From the NCBI RefSeq assembly GCF_020151015.1, contig NZ_CP083746.1:3501001-3565000 (forward strand): a stretch of DNA of 64,000 bases, written 5' to 3'. Below the pieces are notes generated by a model. That model was not told the origin of the DNA, did no database searches, and saw only the letters and a list, made by a program, of their open reading frames with translations. The position numbers and the translations under genes were made by a program. How positions within the stretch are numbered: the stretch's first letter is position 1; the number at the start of each line of letters is the position of its first letter. Below, piece by piece: positions 10,870 to 19,981 of the stretch. The DNA is from Pseudomonas sp. p1(2021b) (lineage in GTDB: Bacteria; Pseudomonadota; Gammaproteobacteria; Pseudomonadales; Pseudomonadaceae).

Positions 10870-12225
10870 TTAGCGGTCTTTGTTGGGGTTGTTCAGGGCG
10901 TTGAGCGTGGTCATCACGCTGTCGCTGGTACCTTTGAGCTGAGCGACCAGAGTGTCCATGGCGTTGTACTTCTTGCTCAAGGTCTGGGTCAGGGTCTCGA
11001 TGCGGCGATCCAGGGAGGCCTGGGACTGTTCGAGCTCCTTGAGCTGCTTGGTCAGGCTGTCCTGGCGCGTGGCGAGAATGCCGCCGGCCTTGGTGTAGTC
11101 GTCGGTCGCGGCGGTCATGCGGCTGAGCAGGCCATCCTTGCCGGTGAACAGGCCGCTGATGTCGGCACCGTAGGTCTTGACCGCGGCATCCCACTTCTTC
11201 TCGTCGAGCTCCAGCAGGCCGGTCTTTTGCACGGTGTTGATACCGAGCTGCGACAAGGTGCGCAGGCCACCGGAGCCCATGCTGCGGGACACTTCGCTGC
11301 GGATCGAGTTGACCAGCGAGCGCATGGTCGAATCGCCGGTCAAGGTGGCGCCCTTGGCGCTTTCATCGTTGGCGCCGGTGGTGACCTTGGTTTGCGTGTT
11401 GATGGCAGTCATCAACGCGTTGTAGGCGGTCACGAACGACTGCACCGACGCCTTGAGGGTGTCGTTGTTGGTCGACACCGAAAGGCTGGACTTGCCGGCG
11501 GCCACCAGCTCGATATTCACGCCACTGACTGCGCCGGTGATCGTGTTGGACTTCGACTCCAGGGCCAAGCCATCGAGGGTGTACTTGGCATTCTGCGGCT
11601 TGGCGATCACCTGGGTGTCGGTCGCCAGCTCCGAATCACCACCCAGGGTCAGGTCGGTCCCCTCCCCCATCTTGGTGGACGAGAACACCAGGCGAGAACC
11701 GCTGGCATCGGTGACGATGTTGGCGGTGATGCCCTTCGATTGCAGTTGGCCGTTGATCGTGTCGCGCGCCTGCTGCAGGGTCGCGCCGGCGGCGATGCTG
11801 ACGCTGTAGGTGGCATCACCTTGGCCGATGGTCAAGGTTTGCGCCTCGCCCGAGCTGTTCACCGATGTGGAGGTGCCGCTGTAGACCTTGCTGGCGATCT
11901 TCGAGGCGGTCGCCAGCTGGGTGACTTCGAGGGCGTAGTTGCCGGCAGAAGCGCCGTCGGCCAAGGTGATCTTGGCCACCTTGTCATCCGACGATGTCGC
12001 GGCAAGGCCGTTGAAGCTCGCCTGGGTATTGAGCTTGGCGATGGCCGCGCGGAAGGTTTCCAGCGCGCTCTTGATCGTGCCGATAGCCGACAACGTAGTG
12101 GTGGCGGTGGTGGTCTGGGTATTGATCTGCTGCTGCTTGGGCGCCTTCTCGGCATCGGCCAGGGCCTTGACGATAGCCTGGGTGTCGATCCCGGAACCAA
12201 TACCACTGACGGTTGTGCTCGCCAT
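10870..12225 (-). CDS. fliD: Flagellar cap protein FliD
   Basis: A 451-residue filament cap protein that sits at the growing tip and guides flagellin folding. It has the typical N terminus (STTVSGIGSGIDTQAIVKAL), a Ser/Thr-rich variable middle and a C-terminal coiled region (SLDRRIETLTQTLSKKYNAMD). The ATG at 12225 was chosen over an in-frame GTG six bases upstream because it has a well-placed GGAGAG ribosome site. A TGGCACG-N4-TTGT element at 12289-12303 is a plausible sigma-54 promoter. Confidence 0.96.
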   Translation of the reverse strand: MASTTVSGIGSGIDTQAIVKALADAEKAPKQQQINTQTTTATTTLSAIGTIKSALETFRAAIAKLNTQASFNGLAATSSDDKVAKITLADGASAGNYALEVTQLATASKIASKVYSGTSTSVNSSGEAQTLTIGQGDATYSVSIAAGATLQQARDTINGQLQSKGITANIVTDASGSRLVFSSTKMGEGTDLTLGGDSELATDTQVIAKPQNAKYTLDGLALESKSNTITGAVSGVNIELVAAGKSSLSVSTNNDTLKASVQSFVTAYNALMTAINTQTKVTTGANDESAKGATLTGDSTMRSLVNSIRSEVSRSMGSGGLRTLSQLGINTVQKTGLLELDEKKWDAAVKTYGADISGLFTGKDGLLSRMTAATDDYTKAGGILATRQDSLTKQLKELEQSQASLDRRIETLTQTLSKKYNAMDTLVAQLKGTSDSVMTTLNALNNPNKDR

Positions 12226-12288
12226 CTTCACTCTCCTTTTTCGGTGACCGTCGTTTTTCCGACGAAAACGCGTCCGTGCTGCTTTACA

Positions 12289-12303
12289 ACAAAAGCCGTG
12301 CCA
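12289..12303 (-). promoter_or_regulatory. Possible sigma-54 promoter of fliD
   Basis: The minus strand reads TGGCACGGCTTTTGT: perfect -24, but the -12 ends GT instead of GC. It lies 64 nt upstream of fliD and directly after flaG. The -12 deviation makes it a weaker call than the sites at fliE, fleS and flgB. Confidence 0.55.
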
Positions 12304-12305
12304 AC

Positions 12306-12656
12306 TCAGGCCTGGGTATCGAACAGCAGGCTGTTGGCGTCCTTGAGGTTCTGCGCCAGCTTCAACGCCACTTCGGACGGCAGCTGGCGAATGACTTCGC
12401 CGCTTTGACGGGCGATGACCTTGACCACCACCTGGCCGGTGGCGTCATCGATCGAGAAATTGAGTTGCCGCTCCGAGGCTTTCACGAATTCCTGGATGGC
12501 ACTGACAGCCTGCTCGAGGACGGTACGGTCCGCAGGCGGGTCTTGCTTGTCGTCCAGCTCGCTGGCGGGCTGGACAGGTTCCTGACGCTTGGCCGGCGAT
12601 GCATCGGCTGCGACAGGCGTCGGGTAGGACAGGCCCAGTTTCACGCTCATGTCCAT
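12306..12656 (-). CDS. flaG: FlaG family protein
   Basis: A 116-residue FlaG-family protein, implicated in filament length or integrity in Pseudomonas and Campylobacter. The second half carries the family core (LNFSIDDATGQVVVKVIA, then GEVIRQLPSEVALKLAQNL), the first half is a Lys/Pro/Glu-rich linker. The ATG at 12656 is preceded by AGAGGTG and is preferred to a longer open frame that would begin inside the terminator-like hairpin after fliC; an internal ATG two codons downstream is also possible. Order fliC-flaG-fliD is typical of the genus. Confidence 0.9.
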   Translation of the reverse strand: MDMSVKLGLSYPTPVAADASPAKRQEPVQPASELDDKQDPPADRTVLEQAVSAIQEFVKASERQLNFSIDDATGQVVVKVIARQSGEVIRQLPSEVALKLAQNLKDANSLLFDTQA

Positions 12657-12677
12657 GTCTGGCACCTCTTGTGAATG

Positions 12678-12709
12678 AAAAGACGAAAGGGGCGCGTCGC
12701 CGCACCCCT
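12678..12709 (-). terminator. Terminator-like hairpin between fliC and flaG
   Basis: On the minus strand GGGGTGCG, GCGA loop, CGCGCCCC (8-bp stem with one T-G pair) followed by TTTCGTCTTTT. It would end most fliC transcripts while letting some continue into flaG. Confidence 0.6.
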
Positions 12710-12734
12710 CCGTCAACTACTCGACCGATCAGGA

Positions 12735-14672
12735 TCAGCCCAGCAGTTTCAGTACCGACGACGGCAGCTGGTTGGCCTGGGACAGGATCGCGGTGGAAGC
12801 CTGTTGCAGGGTCTGCTGCTTGGTCAGCTCGGCGGTTTCAGCAGCGAAGTCGGCGTCCTGTACACGGCTGCGAGCAGCGGTGGAGTTTTCCGAGATGCTG
12901 TTCAGGTTGGCGACGGTGCTGTCGAAGCGGTTCTGAACGGCACCCAGCTGGGCGCGCTGGCTGTCGACCTGGGCGATGGCGGCGTCCAGGGCCTGGATGG
13001 CGACCTGGGAAGCCTTGGCATCGGTGATGCTCAGGTTGGAAACGGTGGTTTCCATTGCAATAGCGGTAGCGCCGGTTTGCCCAGTCAACCCTAGGGCCGC
13101 CAGGCCGGTACCTGCACTGCCGTCGGAGATGGTGATGTCTTTGTCGGAGAAAAGAGACAATTTCCCATCATCAGTAAGACTGGCAGTCACTCCAGTGCTC
13201 GCGCTATTGATTGCAGAGACGATATTTTGCGCGGTGGACCCAGCGGCAAATTTCACCTCGACACCATTCAGGGTGACAGAAGTATCTGCCGAAGTTTTGG
13301 CTTCTGAAGTGCCAGCAGTGAGACCAAGCTGTGCCAGGGAGCCGCTGCTGGAGTTAGCGAGCTTGATATCATTACCGTCTTCGGATTTGATACTTACGCG
13401 ACCGTCTACAATCGAAGCCGATCCGACTCCATCGACAGCACCAATTTTAGTCAAGACAGAAGCGACATCATCGCCTGCGGCCCAGCTAACATCTTTACCA
13501 TTAACACTGATGCTACCTGCTGAACCCAACAGAGTACTGGTGGAGGTCTTATAAGTACCAGCGGTGATACCGATATCACTCAAGGGAGTTCCCGCAACGG
13601 TCAGATCGGTAGTACTACTCAGCTCGACTTGACCGCCAGTAACCTTAGCAGTAACACCCGAAATGTTTGCGTCGTTGATTTTCTTAACTACTGCGGCAGC
13701 ATCATCACCACTTGACAGATCTACGTCTGTACCATTCAAAGTAAGAGTACCATCGGCGGTGAGGGGCGTAAAACCAGTACCGACAGTAGAAGCATTGGTG
13801 AATGTAGTATTCGCTACCGCGTAAGTGCCCGCTGTAAGACCAACATCGTCCAGTTCGCTAGCAACGCCAGCGATGGTCAAATCAGCGGTGCTGCTGAGCT
13901 TAAGCTGGCCATTTTCTACCGAAGCGGTTACACCGCTGATTTTGGCATCATTGATCTTGCCGGCCACATCAGCAGCTGTATCAGCCGTATCAAACGCAAC
14001 ATCAGTACCATTCAGAGTGATAGTACCGCTAGCCGTTGGAGTATTGGTATCAGTGAAGCCGCCAGCACCAGTGACCCCAGCGCTTTTCTGAACAGTACCC
14101 AGCGCAGTAGCAGTCAAACCACTCATTGCAGTGCCCGCTACAGCAGCTTCACTGTAGGAACCTTTCAGTCCGGTCGAGCTAATATCACTCATGCCAAACG
14201 AAATAGTTTCGTTAGCGCTGGCACCAATCTGGAAACCAACGTTCTGGAATGAACCATCCAGAATGTTACGACCACCGAAGGTGGTAGTATTGGCGATACG
14301 GGTCAGCTCACCGGACAGGGCAGTGAATTCCTGTTGCAGGGAGGTGCGGTCGTCATCGCTGTTCGAACCATTGGCCGACTGCAGGGCCAGTTCGCGCATA
14401 CGCTGCAGGATGGAGGTGGATTCCTGCATCGCGCCTTCAGCGGTCTGGGCGATGGAGATGCCGTCGTTGGCGTTCTTCACGGCAACGCTCAGGCCTTTGA
14501 TCTGGCTGGTCAGACGGTTGGCGATCTGCAGGCCAGCGGCGTCGTCCTTGGCGCTGTTGATTTTCAGGCCGGAAGACAGGCGGGACATCGAAGTACCCAG
14601 TGCGTCGGAAGCACGGTTCAGGTTCTTCTGAACGCCCAAGGAAGTGATGTTGGTGTTAACGGTTAAAGCCAT
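12735..14672 (-). CDS. fliC: Flagellin FliC
   Basis: A 645-residue flagellin, the filament subunit, exported by the flagellar type III system. The conserved D0/D1 N terminus ([20 protein letters not shown]) and C terminus ([20 protein letters not shown], ending [10 protein letters not shown]) flank a long variable centre. Residues about 213-530 contain four related blocks of roughly 80-95 residues, each starting like G(T/S)(I/L)xxNGxxV and ending near (I/L)GLTAGT. The centre uses more A/T-rich codons than its neighbours, a sign of local exchange. A sigma-28 promoter lies at 14753-14779 and the ribosome site is GAGGAATTC. Confidence 0.97.
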   Translation of the reverse strand: MALTVNTNITSLGVQKNLNRASDALGTSMSRLSSGLKINSAKDDAAGLQIANRLTSQIKGLSVAVKNANDGISIAQTAEGAMQESTSILQRMRELALQSANGSNSDDDRTSLQQEFTALSGELTRIANTTTFGGRNILDGSFQNVGFQIGASANETISFGMSDISSTGLKGSYSEAAVAGTAMSGLTATALGTVQKSAGVTGAGGFTDTNTPTASGTITLNGTDVAFDTADTAADVAGKINDAKISGVTASVENGQLKLSSTADLTIAGVASELDDVGLTAGTYAVANTTFTNASTVGTGFTPLTADGTLTLNGTDVDLSSGDDAAAVVKKINDANISGVTAKVTGGQVELSSTTDLTVAGTPLSDIGITAGTYKTSTSTLLGSAGSISVNGKDVSWAAGDDVASVLTKIGAVDGVGSASIVDGRVSIKSEDGNDIKLANSSSGSLAQLGLTAGTSEAKTSADTSVTLNGVEVKFAAGSTAQNIVSAINSASTGVTASLTDDGKLSLFSDKDITISDGSAGTGLAALGLTGQTGATAIAMETTVSNLSITDAKASQVAIQALDAAIAQVDSQRAQLGAVQNRFDSTVANLNSISENSTAARSRVQDADFAAETAELTKQQTLQQASTAILSQANQLPSSVLKLLG

Positions 14673-14752
14673 GACGAATTCCTCGTTGGATGGATACAGC
14701 GGCTTCCGGCCTTGGCAACCGCCGGGTGTGGCCTAGAGAACCTTCGTAATGG

Positions 14753-14779
14753 TTATCGTCGGCTGGCTCGGTTGCTTGA
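14753..14779 (-). promoter_or_regulatory. Sigma-28 (FliA) promoter of fliC
   Basis: The minus strand reads TCAA-N15-GACGATAA, against the consensus TAAA-N15-GCCGATAA. It lies about 80 nt upstream of the fliC start. Confidence 0.85.
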
Positions 14780-14887
14780 GGGCTTTTTGCAAAAAAAAAT
14801 GCCATTACAGTGCCACCCTTGGAAATCAGAGGGTTATGGGGGTGCCATAGGCTTGTGGAAGGGGTTTGGGATTCGTTGGCAGTGCCG

Positions 14888-14983
14888 GCCCAATCGCGGG
14901 ACAAGCCCGCTCCTACAGGCTCACCGCCCGGCCGAACCAATGGCGAATAACCTGTGGGAGCGGGCTTGTCCCGCGATTGGGCC
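14888..14983. repeat. Inverted REP pair upstream of fliC
   Basis: GGCCCAATCGCGGGACAAGC and its reverse complement form an inverted pair of the 'TGGGAGCGGGCTTGTCCCGCG' REP family. It separates the fliC promoter from the convergent-side terminator of the ketoacyl synthase gene. Confidence 0.85.
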
Positions 14984-15000
14984 GGAAAACCCGAGACACA

Positions 15001-15039
15001 AAAAAAGCGCCTGGCGGAAAACCCGCCAGGCGCTTTTTT
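15001..15039 (-). terminator. Terminator of the ketoacyl-ACP synthase gene
   Basis: An 11-bp stem GCGCCTGGCGG/CCGCCAGGCGC with AAAA loop, flanked by A6 and T6, so it can work in both directions. It lies directly after the stop of the synthase gene. Confidence 0.92.
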
Positions 15040-15051
15040 CAACAACCGAGG

Positions 15052-15981
15052 TCAGTCGCGATAGAGAATCGCCGAACCCCACGACAGGCCCACGCCGAAG
15101 CCGCTGATGGCCACGCGCTTCCAGGCGCTGTCGAACATGTGCTTCTGCAGCAGCAAGGGCACGCTGGAGGACACGGTGTTGCCGGTCTCGAGCATGTCCT
15201 TGACGAACTTCTCGGGGTGTTCTTCCTCGAAGCGTCGCGCCACGGCGTCGACGATCGCCGCGCTGCCCTGGTGGATGCAGAACGCATCGATATCTTCGGA
15301 CTTCAAGCCACTGGCATCGAGCAGCTCATGCAGGTGCGCCGGCACCTTGACCAAAGCGAAGTTGAATACCTGGCGGCCGTTCATGAAGAAGGTGCCATCG
15401 CTGACCTTCAGGTGCTCGGCACCCGAACCGTCGGTGCCGAAACGGGCTTCGCCCAGCTGCCAGACCGCACCCTCGCCCATCCAGGTGGCGGTGGCGGCAT
15501 CGCCGAACAGCATGGTGGTGTTGCGGTCTTCGGGGTCGACGATCTTCGAATACGGGTCGGCGGTGATCAGCAGGCCGTTCTTCAGGCCGGTCGCCTGCAT
15601 GAAGCCTTTGATGGCGTACAGGCCATAGACATAACCGGAGCAGCCCAGCGACACGTCGAAGGCCGCCACGCGGGTGGACAGGCCCAGCTTGTCCTGGACG
15701 ATGGCGGCGGTATGCGGCAGGCCTTCCTCGTCGCCGTTCTGGGTGACCACGATCAGCACATCGATCGACTGCGGGTCGAGCTCCGGGTTGTTGGCGAACA
15801 GGGCCCTGGCGGCCTCGACGCACAGGTCGGAGGTTTCTTGCGCTTCATCCTTGCGCGGCAGGAAGGATGCACCGATCTTGCCGAACATGAACGCTTCGTC
15901 CTTGCCAAACTTCGCACCCTGGACGTAGTTGTCCAGGCCAGCGCTGGGCACGTAACTCGCGATGCTTTTGATGCCAATCAT
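15052..15981 (-). CDS. FabH-like beta-ketoacyl-ACP synthase III
   Basis: A 309-residue thiolase-fold enzyme of the KAS III type, which condenses an acyl-CoA or acyl-ACP with malonyl-ACP. The catalytic triad is intact: C114 (SLGCSGYVYG), H237 (FCIHQGS) and N268 (ETGNTVSS). The ATG giving MIGIKSIASYVP matches the family start; a longer frame upstream is not needed. The gene is flanked by fliC and flgL, not by fatty-acid genes, and in P. putida a synthase sits at the same place. From context it probably supplies an acyl group for modifying the flagellin glycan or flagellin itself; this is inference. It has its own terminator. Confidence 0.9.
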   Translation of the reverse strand: MIGIKSIASYVPSAGLDNYVQGAKFGKDEAFMFGKIGASFLPRKDEAQETSDLCVEAARALFANNPELDPQSIDVLIVVTQNGDEEGLPHTAAIVQDKLGLSTRVAAFDVSLGCSGYVYGLYAIKGFMQATGLKNGLLITADPYSKIVDPEDRNTTMLFGDAATATWMGEGAVWQLGEARFGTDGSGAEHLKVSDGTFFMNGRQVFNFALVKVPAHLHELLDASGLKSEDIDAFCIHQGSAAIVDAVARRFEEEHPEKFVKDMLETGNTVSSSVPLLLQKHMFDSAWKRVAISGFGVGLSWGSAILYRD

Positions 15982-16348
15982 TCTGGCTTCCCAATGAAAA
16001 CAGCCAAAGACCACCACTCGATGAATTGAGGGCGCCAAATACCGGGGCGATGCCACCGTGGGTTCGAGACAGGCCGACTACCAGGTACGCCGCTCGCACA
16101 CCGGTAACAAAATGCTGCAGCAGCAGCTGCATAGAATACAGGGAAGATGAACGTTTTGACTCATTAGTCACATTGAAATGCTACGAAAGCCGTGCCAAGG
16201 GGCAGACGCAGCCTCTGTAGGAGCGGCCTTGTGCCGCGAAAGGGCTGCGTAGCAGCCCCGGCTTTTCAGCGTCACCATCGGATTTCGCCGGGGCCGCGGA
16301 GCGGCCCTTCGCGGCACAAGGCCGCTCCTACAGGGCGCGCCGGCTGAA
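15982..16348. other. Intergenic region flgL - ketoacyl synthase
   Basis: No convincing gene is visible. It holds the REP pair at 16216-16332. The part next to the synthase start (about 15982-16200) is A/T richer and should contain its promoter, but no sigma-54 or sigma-28 element was recognised there. Confidence 0.5.
16216..16332. repeat. Inverted REP pair after flgL
   Basis: TGTAGGAGCGGCCTTGTGCC and its reverse complement, with a 'GGGCTGC...GCAGCCC' inner stem. It lies just 3' of flgL and probably protects the end of the flgFGHIJKL transcript. Confidence 0.88.
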
Positions 16349-17914
16349 TCAGAGCTTGTTGAACAGGCTCAGTTGGGAGATGCGCGCAAACGCCAGCTGC
16401 GAGGCCTCGAGCATTGCCTGCTGCAAGGTCAGGGTGATGGTGGCCGAGGCCATGTCGGTGTCACCAATGGCGCTCTGGGTGCTCTTGTTGGCCAGGTCCA
16501 GGCTGGTGTTCTCCTGCAGCTGGATTTCCAGCGAGTTGCCCCGCGCACCGATGGAGCCGCGGGTGATGTCGATACGCTCGCGGGCGCTGGCCAGGTTGGA
16601 GATCGCCGAGTCGGTGGCCGACTTGAGCGCGGCTTGCGCCTGGGGGCTGTCCACCGGCTGCTCCAGGGCGCTGCGCAGCTGGCCCAGGGTATCGAGCACG
16701 TTCTGGGTGCGGTGGGTGTTGGCGGTGACCGAGAACTGGTCGCCTTCACCGGGCGGGCCGTCGAGCTGGAAGGTGACACCCGCCACGGTCAGGCTGTTGC
16801 TCGCATCCAGGGTACCCGTGGCCACCGGCTTGCTGTCGGCCGAATACGGCTGCGCATACAGGGCGAACTCGGTGTCGCTGGTGAACTTGATCACCGCACC
16901 GTCACTGGGGAAGGTGCTGCGGTACTTGTCGCCATCGGTGATGGTGGTGCCGGTGACCTGCGCCGTCGAACCGTTACCGGCGCTGCGGGTGGCGGTCAGG
17001 GTATCGGGCTTGGCCTCGACGGTGAAGCTGTGGTTGGCGATGGCGGTGTCCGGGTCGTCGCCTTCCTGCAGGTTGATGTCGATCTCGAACTCGACACCGC
17101 GCAAGGAAATGATGTCGCCGCCTTCGGCGTTACGGTCGAACTTGCCGTTGGTCGGGGTTTCGCTGGTGATGTCGTTGCCCGCGGCGTCGGTGACGCTGTA
17201 TTCGGTGGCGCTCTTGAAGGTGATGGTGTACGGCTGCCCTGCCCCGAACTTGTCGTTGTAGGTGTTCACCGAACCCAGCAGCCCCTGGGACAGGCCGACA
17301 CGGCCATCGTCGGGCAGCGGCGCGGTCAGGTTCGACTGGGTGCGGCTGTTGTTGATGGCCTGGTCGAAGATGCTGTAGCCGCTGTCGTTGGTGGCCAGGT
17401 GCAAGGTATCGGACACCTGCAGGCTGAGCTGGGTCTGGTCGCCGCGGTAGCTGTAGGTGCCATCGCTGTTGCGCACATAGGGCGGCGAGGAGGTCTTGGA
17501 ACCGCCGAACATGTAGTCGCCGTTGGCGTCGCGGGAGTTGAGCAGGCCGAAGACGTTCGCCTCGATCTCCTTGATCTCCTTGCTGATCGAGGTGCGGTCG
17601 GCGTCGCTCAGGCCGCCGTTGCCCGCCTGGATCGCCAGTTCGCTGGCACGCTGCAGGGCGTCGTTGATGGTCGAGAGCACGCTCTCTTCCTGCAGCAGCG
17701 CATTGTTCACCGTGGTCATGTTGGCGCTGTATTGCCCCAACAGCGCGCTCTGCTGCTGCAGCAGCAACAAGCGAGCAGCCCCCACCGGGTCGTCGCCGGC
17801 GGTCTGGATGCGCGACTTGGAGGTGATCTGCTCCATGGTCTTGGCCGTACTGGAGAAGTTCCTCGAGTAGGTGTTGGCATTGGTCTCGTAGAACTGAGCA
17901 GTTGAAATTCGCAC
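16349..17914 (-). CDS. flgL: Hook-filament junction protein FlgL (HAP3)
   Basis: A 521-residue flagellin-like junction protein between hook and filament. N terminus RISTAQFYETNANTY and the coiled C terminus (ITLTLQQAMLEASQLAFARI, ending LSLFNKL) are characteristic. The start is a GTG at 17914 with AAGGAG nine bases upstream. The middle (about residues 200-400) is a long variable insertion, so the protein is longer than enteric FlgL (about 317 residues). It follows flgK by 14 nt and is the last gene of the flgF-to-flgL unit. Confidence 0.95.
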   Translation of the reverse strand: MRISTAQFYETNANTYSRNFSSTAKTMEQITSKSRIQTAGDDPVGAARLLLLQQQSALLGQYSANMTTVNNALLQEESVLSTINDALQRASELAIQAGNGGLSDADRTSISKEIKEIEANVFGLLNSRDANGDYMFGGSKTSSPPYVRNSDGTYSYRGDQTQLSLQVSDTLHLATNDSGYSIFDQAINNSRTQSNLTAPLPDDGRVGLSQGLLGSVNTYNDKFGAGQPYTITFKSATEYSVTDAAGNDITSETPTNGKFDRNAEGGDIISLRGVEFEIDINLQEGDDPDTAIANHSFTVEAKPDTLTATRSAGNGSTAQVTGTTITDGDKYRSTFPSDGAVIKFTSDTEFALYAQPYSADSKPVATGTLDASNSLTVAGVTFQLDGPPGEGDQFSVTANTHRTQNVLDTLGQLRSALEQPVDSPQAQAALKSATDSAISNLASARERIDITRGSIGARGNSLEIQLQENTSLDLANKSTQSAIGDTDMASATITLTLQQAMLEASQLAFARISQLSLFNKL

Positions 17915-17928
17915 GGTCAGCTACTCCT

Positions 17929-19971
17929 TCAGAGGGCGTTGATCAAGGTGGAGAAGGTTTCTTGCGCGGTCTTGATGATCTGCGACGACGCGGTGTAGTA
18001 GTGCTGGAATTTCACCAGGCTGGCGGCCTCGTCATCGAGGTTGACCCCCGACACGGCACTGCGGCTTTCGCGTGCCGACTTGAGCACGGCTTCGGTCGCC
18101 GTGCTGTCGATGCCGGCCTGGCTGGCCTTGGCCCCTACCCGCTCGACCAGCGAGGCGTAGGCGGACGTGAAGCTGATGCCGCCGCCGGAGCCAGTGCCCA
18201 CGGTCGATTTGGTTTGCAGGCCAAGCAAGGCGTTGGCATTACGGTTATCGGACTTGCCATCGGCGTTGAACGATAGGGTGAAGCTGTCATTGGCCGTCGG
18301 GTTGCCGCCGATCGTGGTGTTCACGGTGAACGAACGCGGCTGGCCGTCGCTGCCGATAATCGGGTTACCCGCGCTGTCGAGCATGGGCACGGCGATGGCC
18401 AGCTCGTTGTCCTGGCCCGGGACGATGCTGCCCGTGCCGATCTGGGTGCCCTTGGCGTCGAACACCGCATACCCCTGCGAGCCATCGCTGGCAGCCTGGA
18501 ACACCACGCGCACCGGCATCGAATCGCGGATGGACTTCTGGATCAGCGCGGTGTCGGCACCGCCGTAGATATCCAGGTTGTCGCCCAGCACCGGCTGGGT
18601 GATGGTGCCGGTACCGCCATTGCCGCTACCAGCCGTGGCACTGATCGGGCCGGCGAAGGCCAGCTTGTTGGCATCGGTGAGCACGGTGCTGATCGAGCCG
18701 GCCGCAGCCCGGGCGGGAATGACCTTGAAGCTGTCGCCGGCGGCCAGGTTGCCACCCTTGAGCTCGAGGCTGAAGCCATCGATCACCGGCGCTGGGTCAG
18801 CATTGAGGTCGAAGCTGCCCATGTCGGTGCCGTCCGAACGGCGCACGCTGTACTGCGTGCCGCTGGTGAACTTCACCTCGTAGTCGTAGGTGGTCAGCGC
18901 GCCACTGTCGGCGATGGTCACGTCGAGGTTGCCGGAGCCTGCGCTGTTGTTGGAAGAGGCCAGGCTGCGCTGGGCGATGGCCGTGGCGCTGTTGATGCTG
19001 GAGAACAGGCCGCTGCCGAACTGCCCGTTGATGTCCAGGCCCTGGCCCAGTTGGCTGTTGATGCTGTCGGCGACCACCAGGGCCACCCGCCCCAGCTCGT
19101 TCATCGAGGGGATCAGCACATCGCTGCGATAGCGCAGCAGGCCACCGATCTGCCCGCCGCTGGCCACCGAGGTGACATCGGAGCTGAAGTTTTCGTAGTT
19201 GACCTGCAGGCCGTACTGGCTCTTGTCGGCCACACCCGGGGCGACAGACAGTGTGTTGGCACGGTAGCCGGTGACCAGCGACTGGCCAGTGCCCAGGTAC
19301 ACGTCGTAGTTGCCGTCACGCTCCTGCACGGTGACACCCACCAGCTCGTTCAACTGGCGCACAGCTTCGCTACGGGCATCGAGCAGGCTATTGGGCGTGT
19401 TGCCTGAGGCGGACAACTCGGTGATCTGCTTGTTGTACTCGGCGATGCTGGCAGTCAACTTGTTGACCTGCCCGGCCAAGGTGTCCAGCTGCGAATTGAT
19501 CACCTCGTTCTGCTGGCTCAACTGGCTGGAAACCGAATTGAAGCGGTTGCTCAGGGTCTGCGCCTGGGTCAACAGCAATTGCCGCGACGCCACGTCGCTG
19601 GGCTTGGCGGCAGCGGTCTGCAAGGCCGAGAAAAAGGCGGTGAGCACCGAGCTGATTCCGGTGTCGCGGTCGGCCAGCAGCTTGTCCACGGCCGTGATCT
19701 GGTCCTGGTAGGCGACAGCATCGGCCTGCAGCGAGGTCGCGGTCTGCAACTGGTTGTCCAGGTAGGCGCTGTAGATGCGGCGAACGTCGGAAATGGTCGT
19801 GCCGGTACCCAGGAAGCCTGCGCCGATGTTCTGCACCGGGCCTGCATGCTGGATCGCCTGCTGGCGCGAATAACCGGCGGTGCCGGCATTGGCGATGTTG
19901 TTACTGGTAACCGACAACGCCGCCTGGCTGGCATTCAGGCCGCTCAGGCCGATCGAAATCAGGTTCGACAT
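17929..19971 (-). CDS. flgK: Hook-associated protein FlgK (HAP1)
   Basis: A 680-residue first hook-filament junction protein. The N terminus SNLISIGLSGLNASQAALSV with NNIANAGTAGYSRQ is the rod/hook-family signature. The C terminus (VSGVNLDDEAASLVKFQHYY, then AQETFSTLINAL) is typical of FlgK. The large middle region is variable, rich in Ser, Thr and Gly. It lies 10 nt after flgJ and 14 nt before flgL. Confidence 0.97.
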   Translation of the reverse strand: MSNLISIGLSGLNASQAALSVTSNNIANAGTAGYSRQQAIQHAGPVQNIGAGFLGTGTTISDVRRIYSAYLDNQLQTATSLQADAVAYQDQITAVDKLLADRDTGISSVLTAFFSALQTAAAKPSDVASRQLLLTQAQTLSNRFNSVSSQLSQQNEVINSQLDTLAGQVNKLTASIAEYNKQITELSASGNTPNSLLDARSEAVRQLNELVGVTVQERDGNYDVYLGTGQSLVTGYRANTLSVAPGVADKSQYGLQVNYENFSSDVTSVASGGQIGGLLRYRSDVLIPSMNELGRVALVVADSINSQLGQGLDINGQFGSGLFSSINSATAIAQRSLASSNNSAGSGNLDVTIADSGALTTYDYEVKFTSGTQYSVRRSDGTDMGSFDLNADPAPVIDGFSLELKGGNLAAGDSFKVIPARAAAGSISTVLTDANKLAFAGPISATAGSGNGGTGTITQPVLGDNLDIYGGADTALIQKSIRDSMPVRVVFQAASDGSQGYAVFDAKGTQIGTGSIVPGQDNELAIAVPMLDSAGNPIIGSDGQPRSFTVNTTIGGNPTANDSFTLSFNADGKSDNRNANALLGLQTKSTVGTGSGGGISFTSAYASLVERVGAKASQAGIDSTATEAVLKSARESRSAVSGVNLDDEAASLVKFQHYYTASSQIIKTAQETFSTLINAL

Positions 19972-19981
19972 GCTTCAATCC

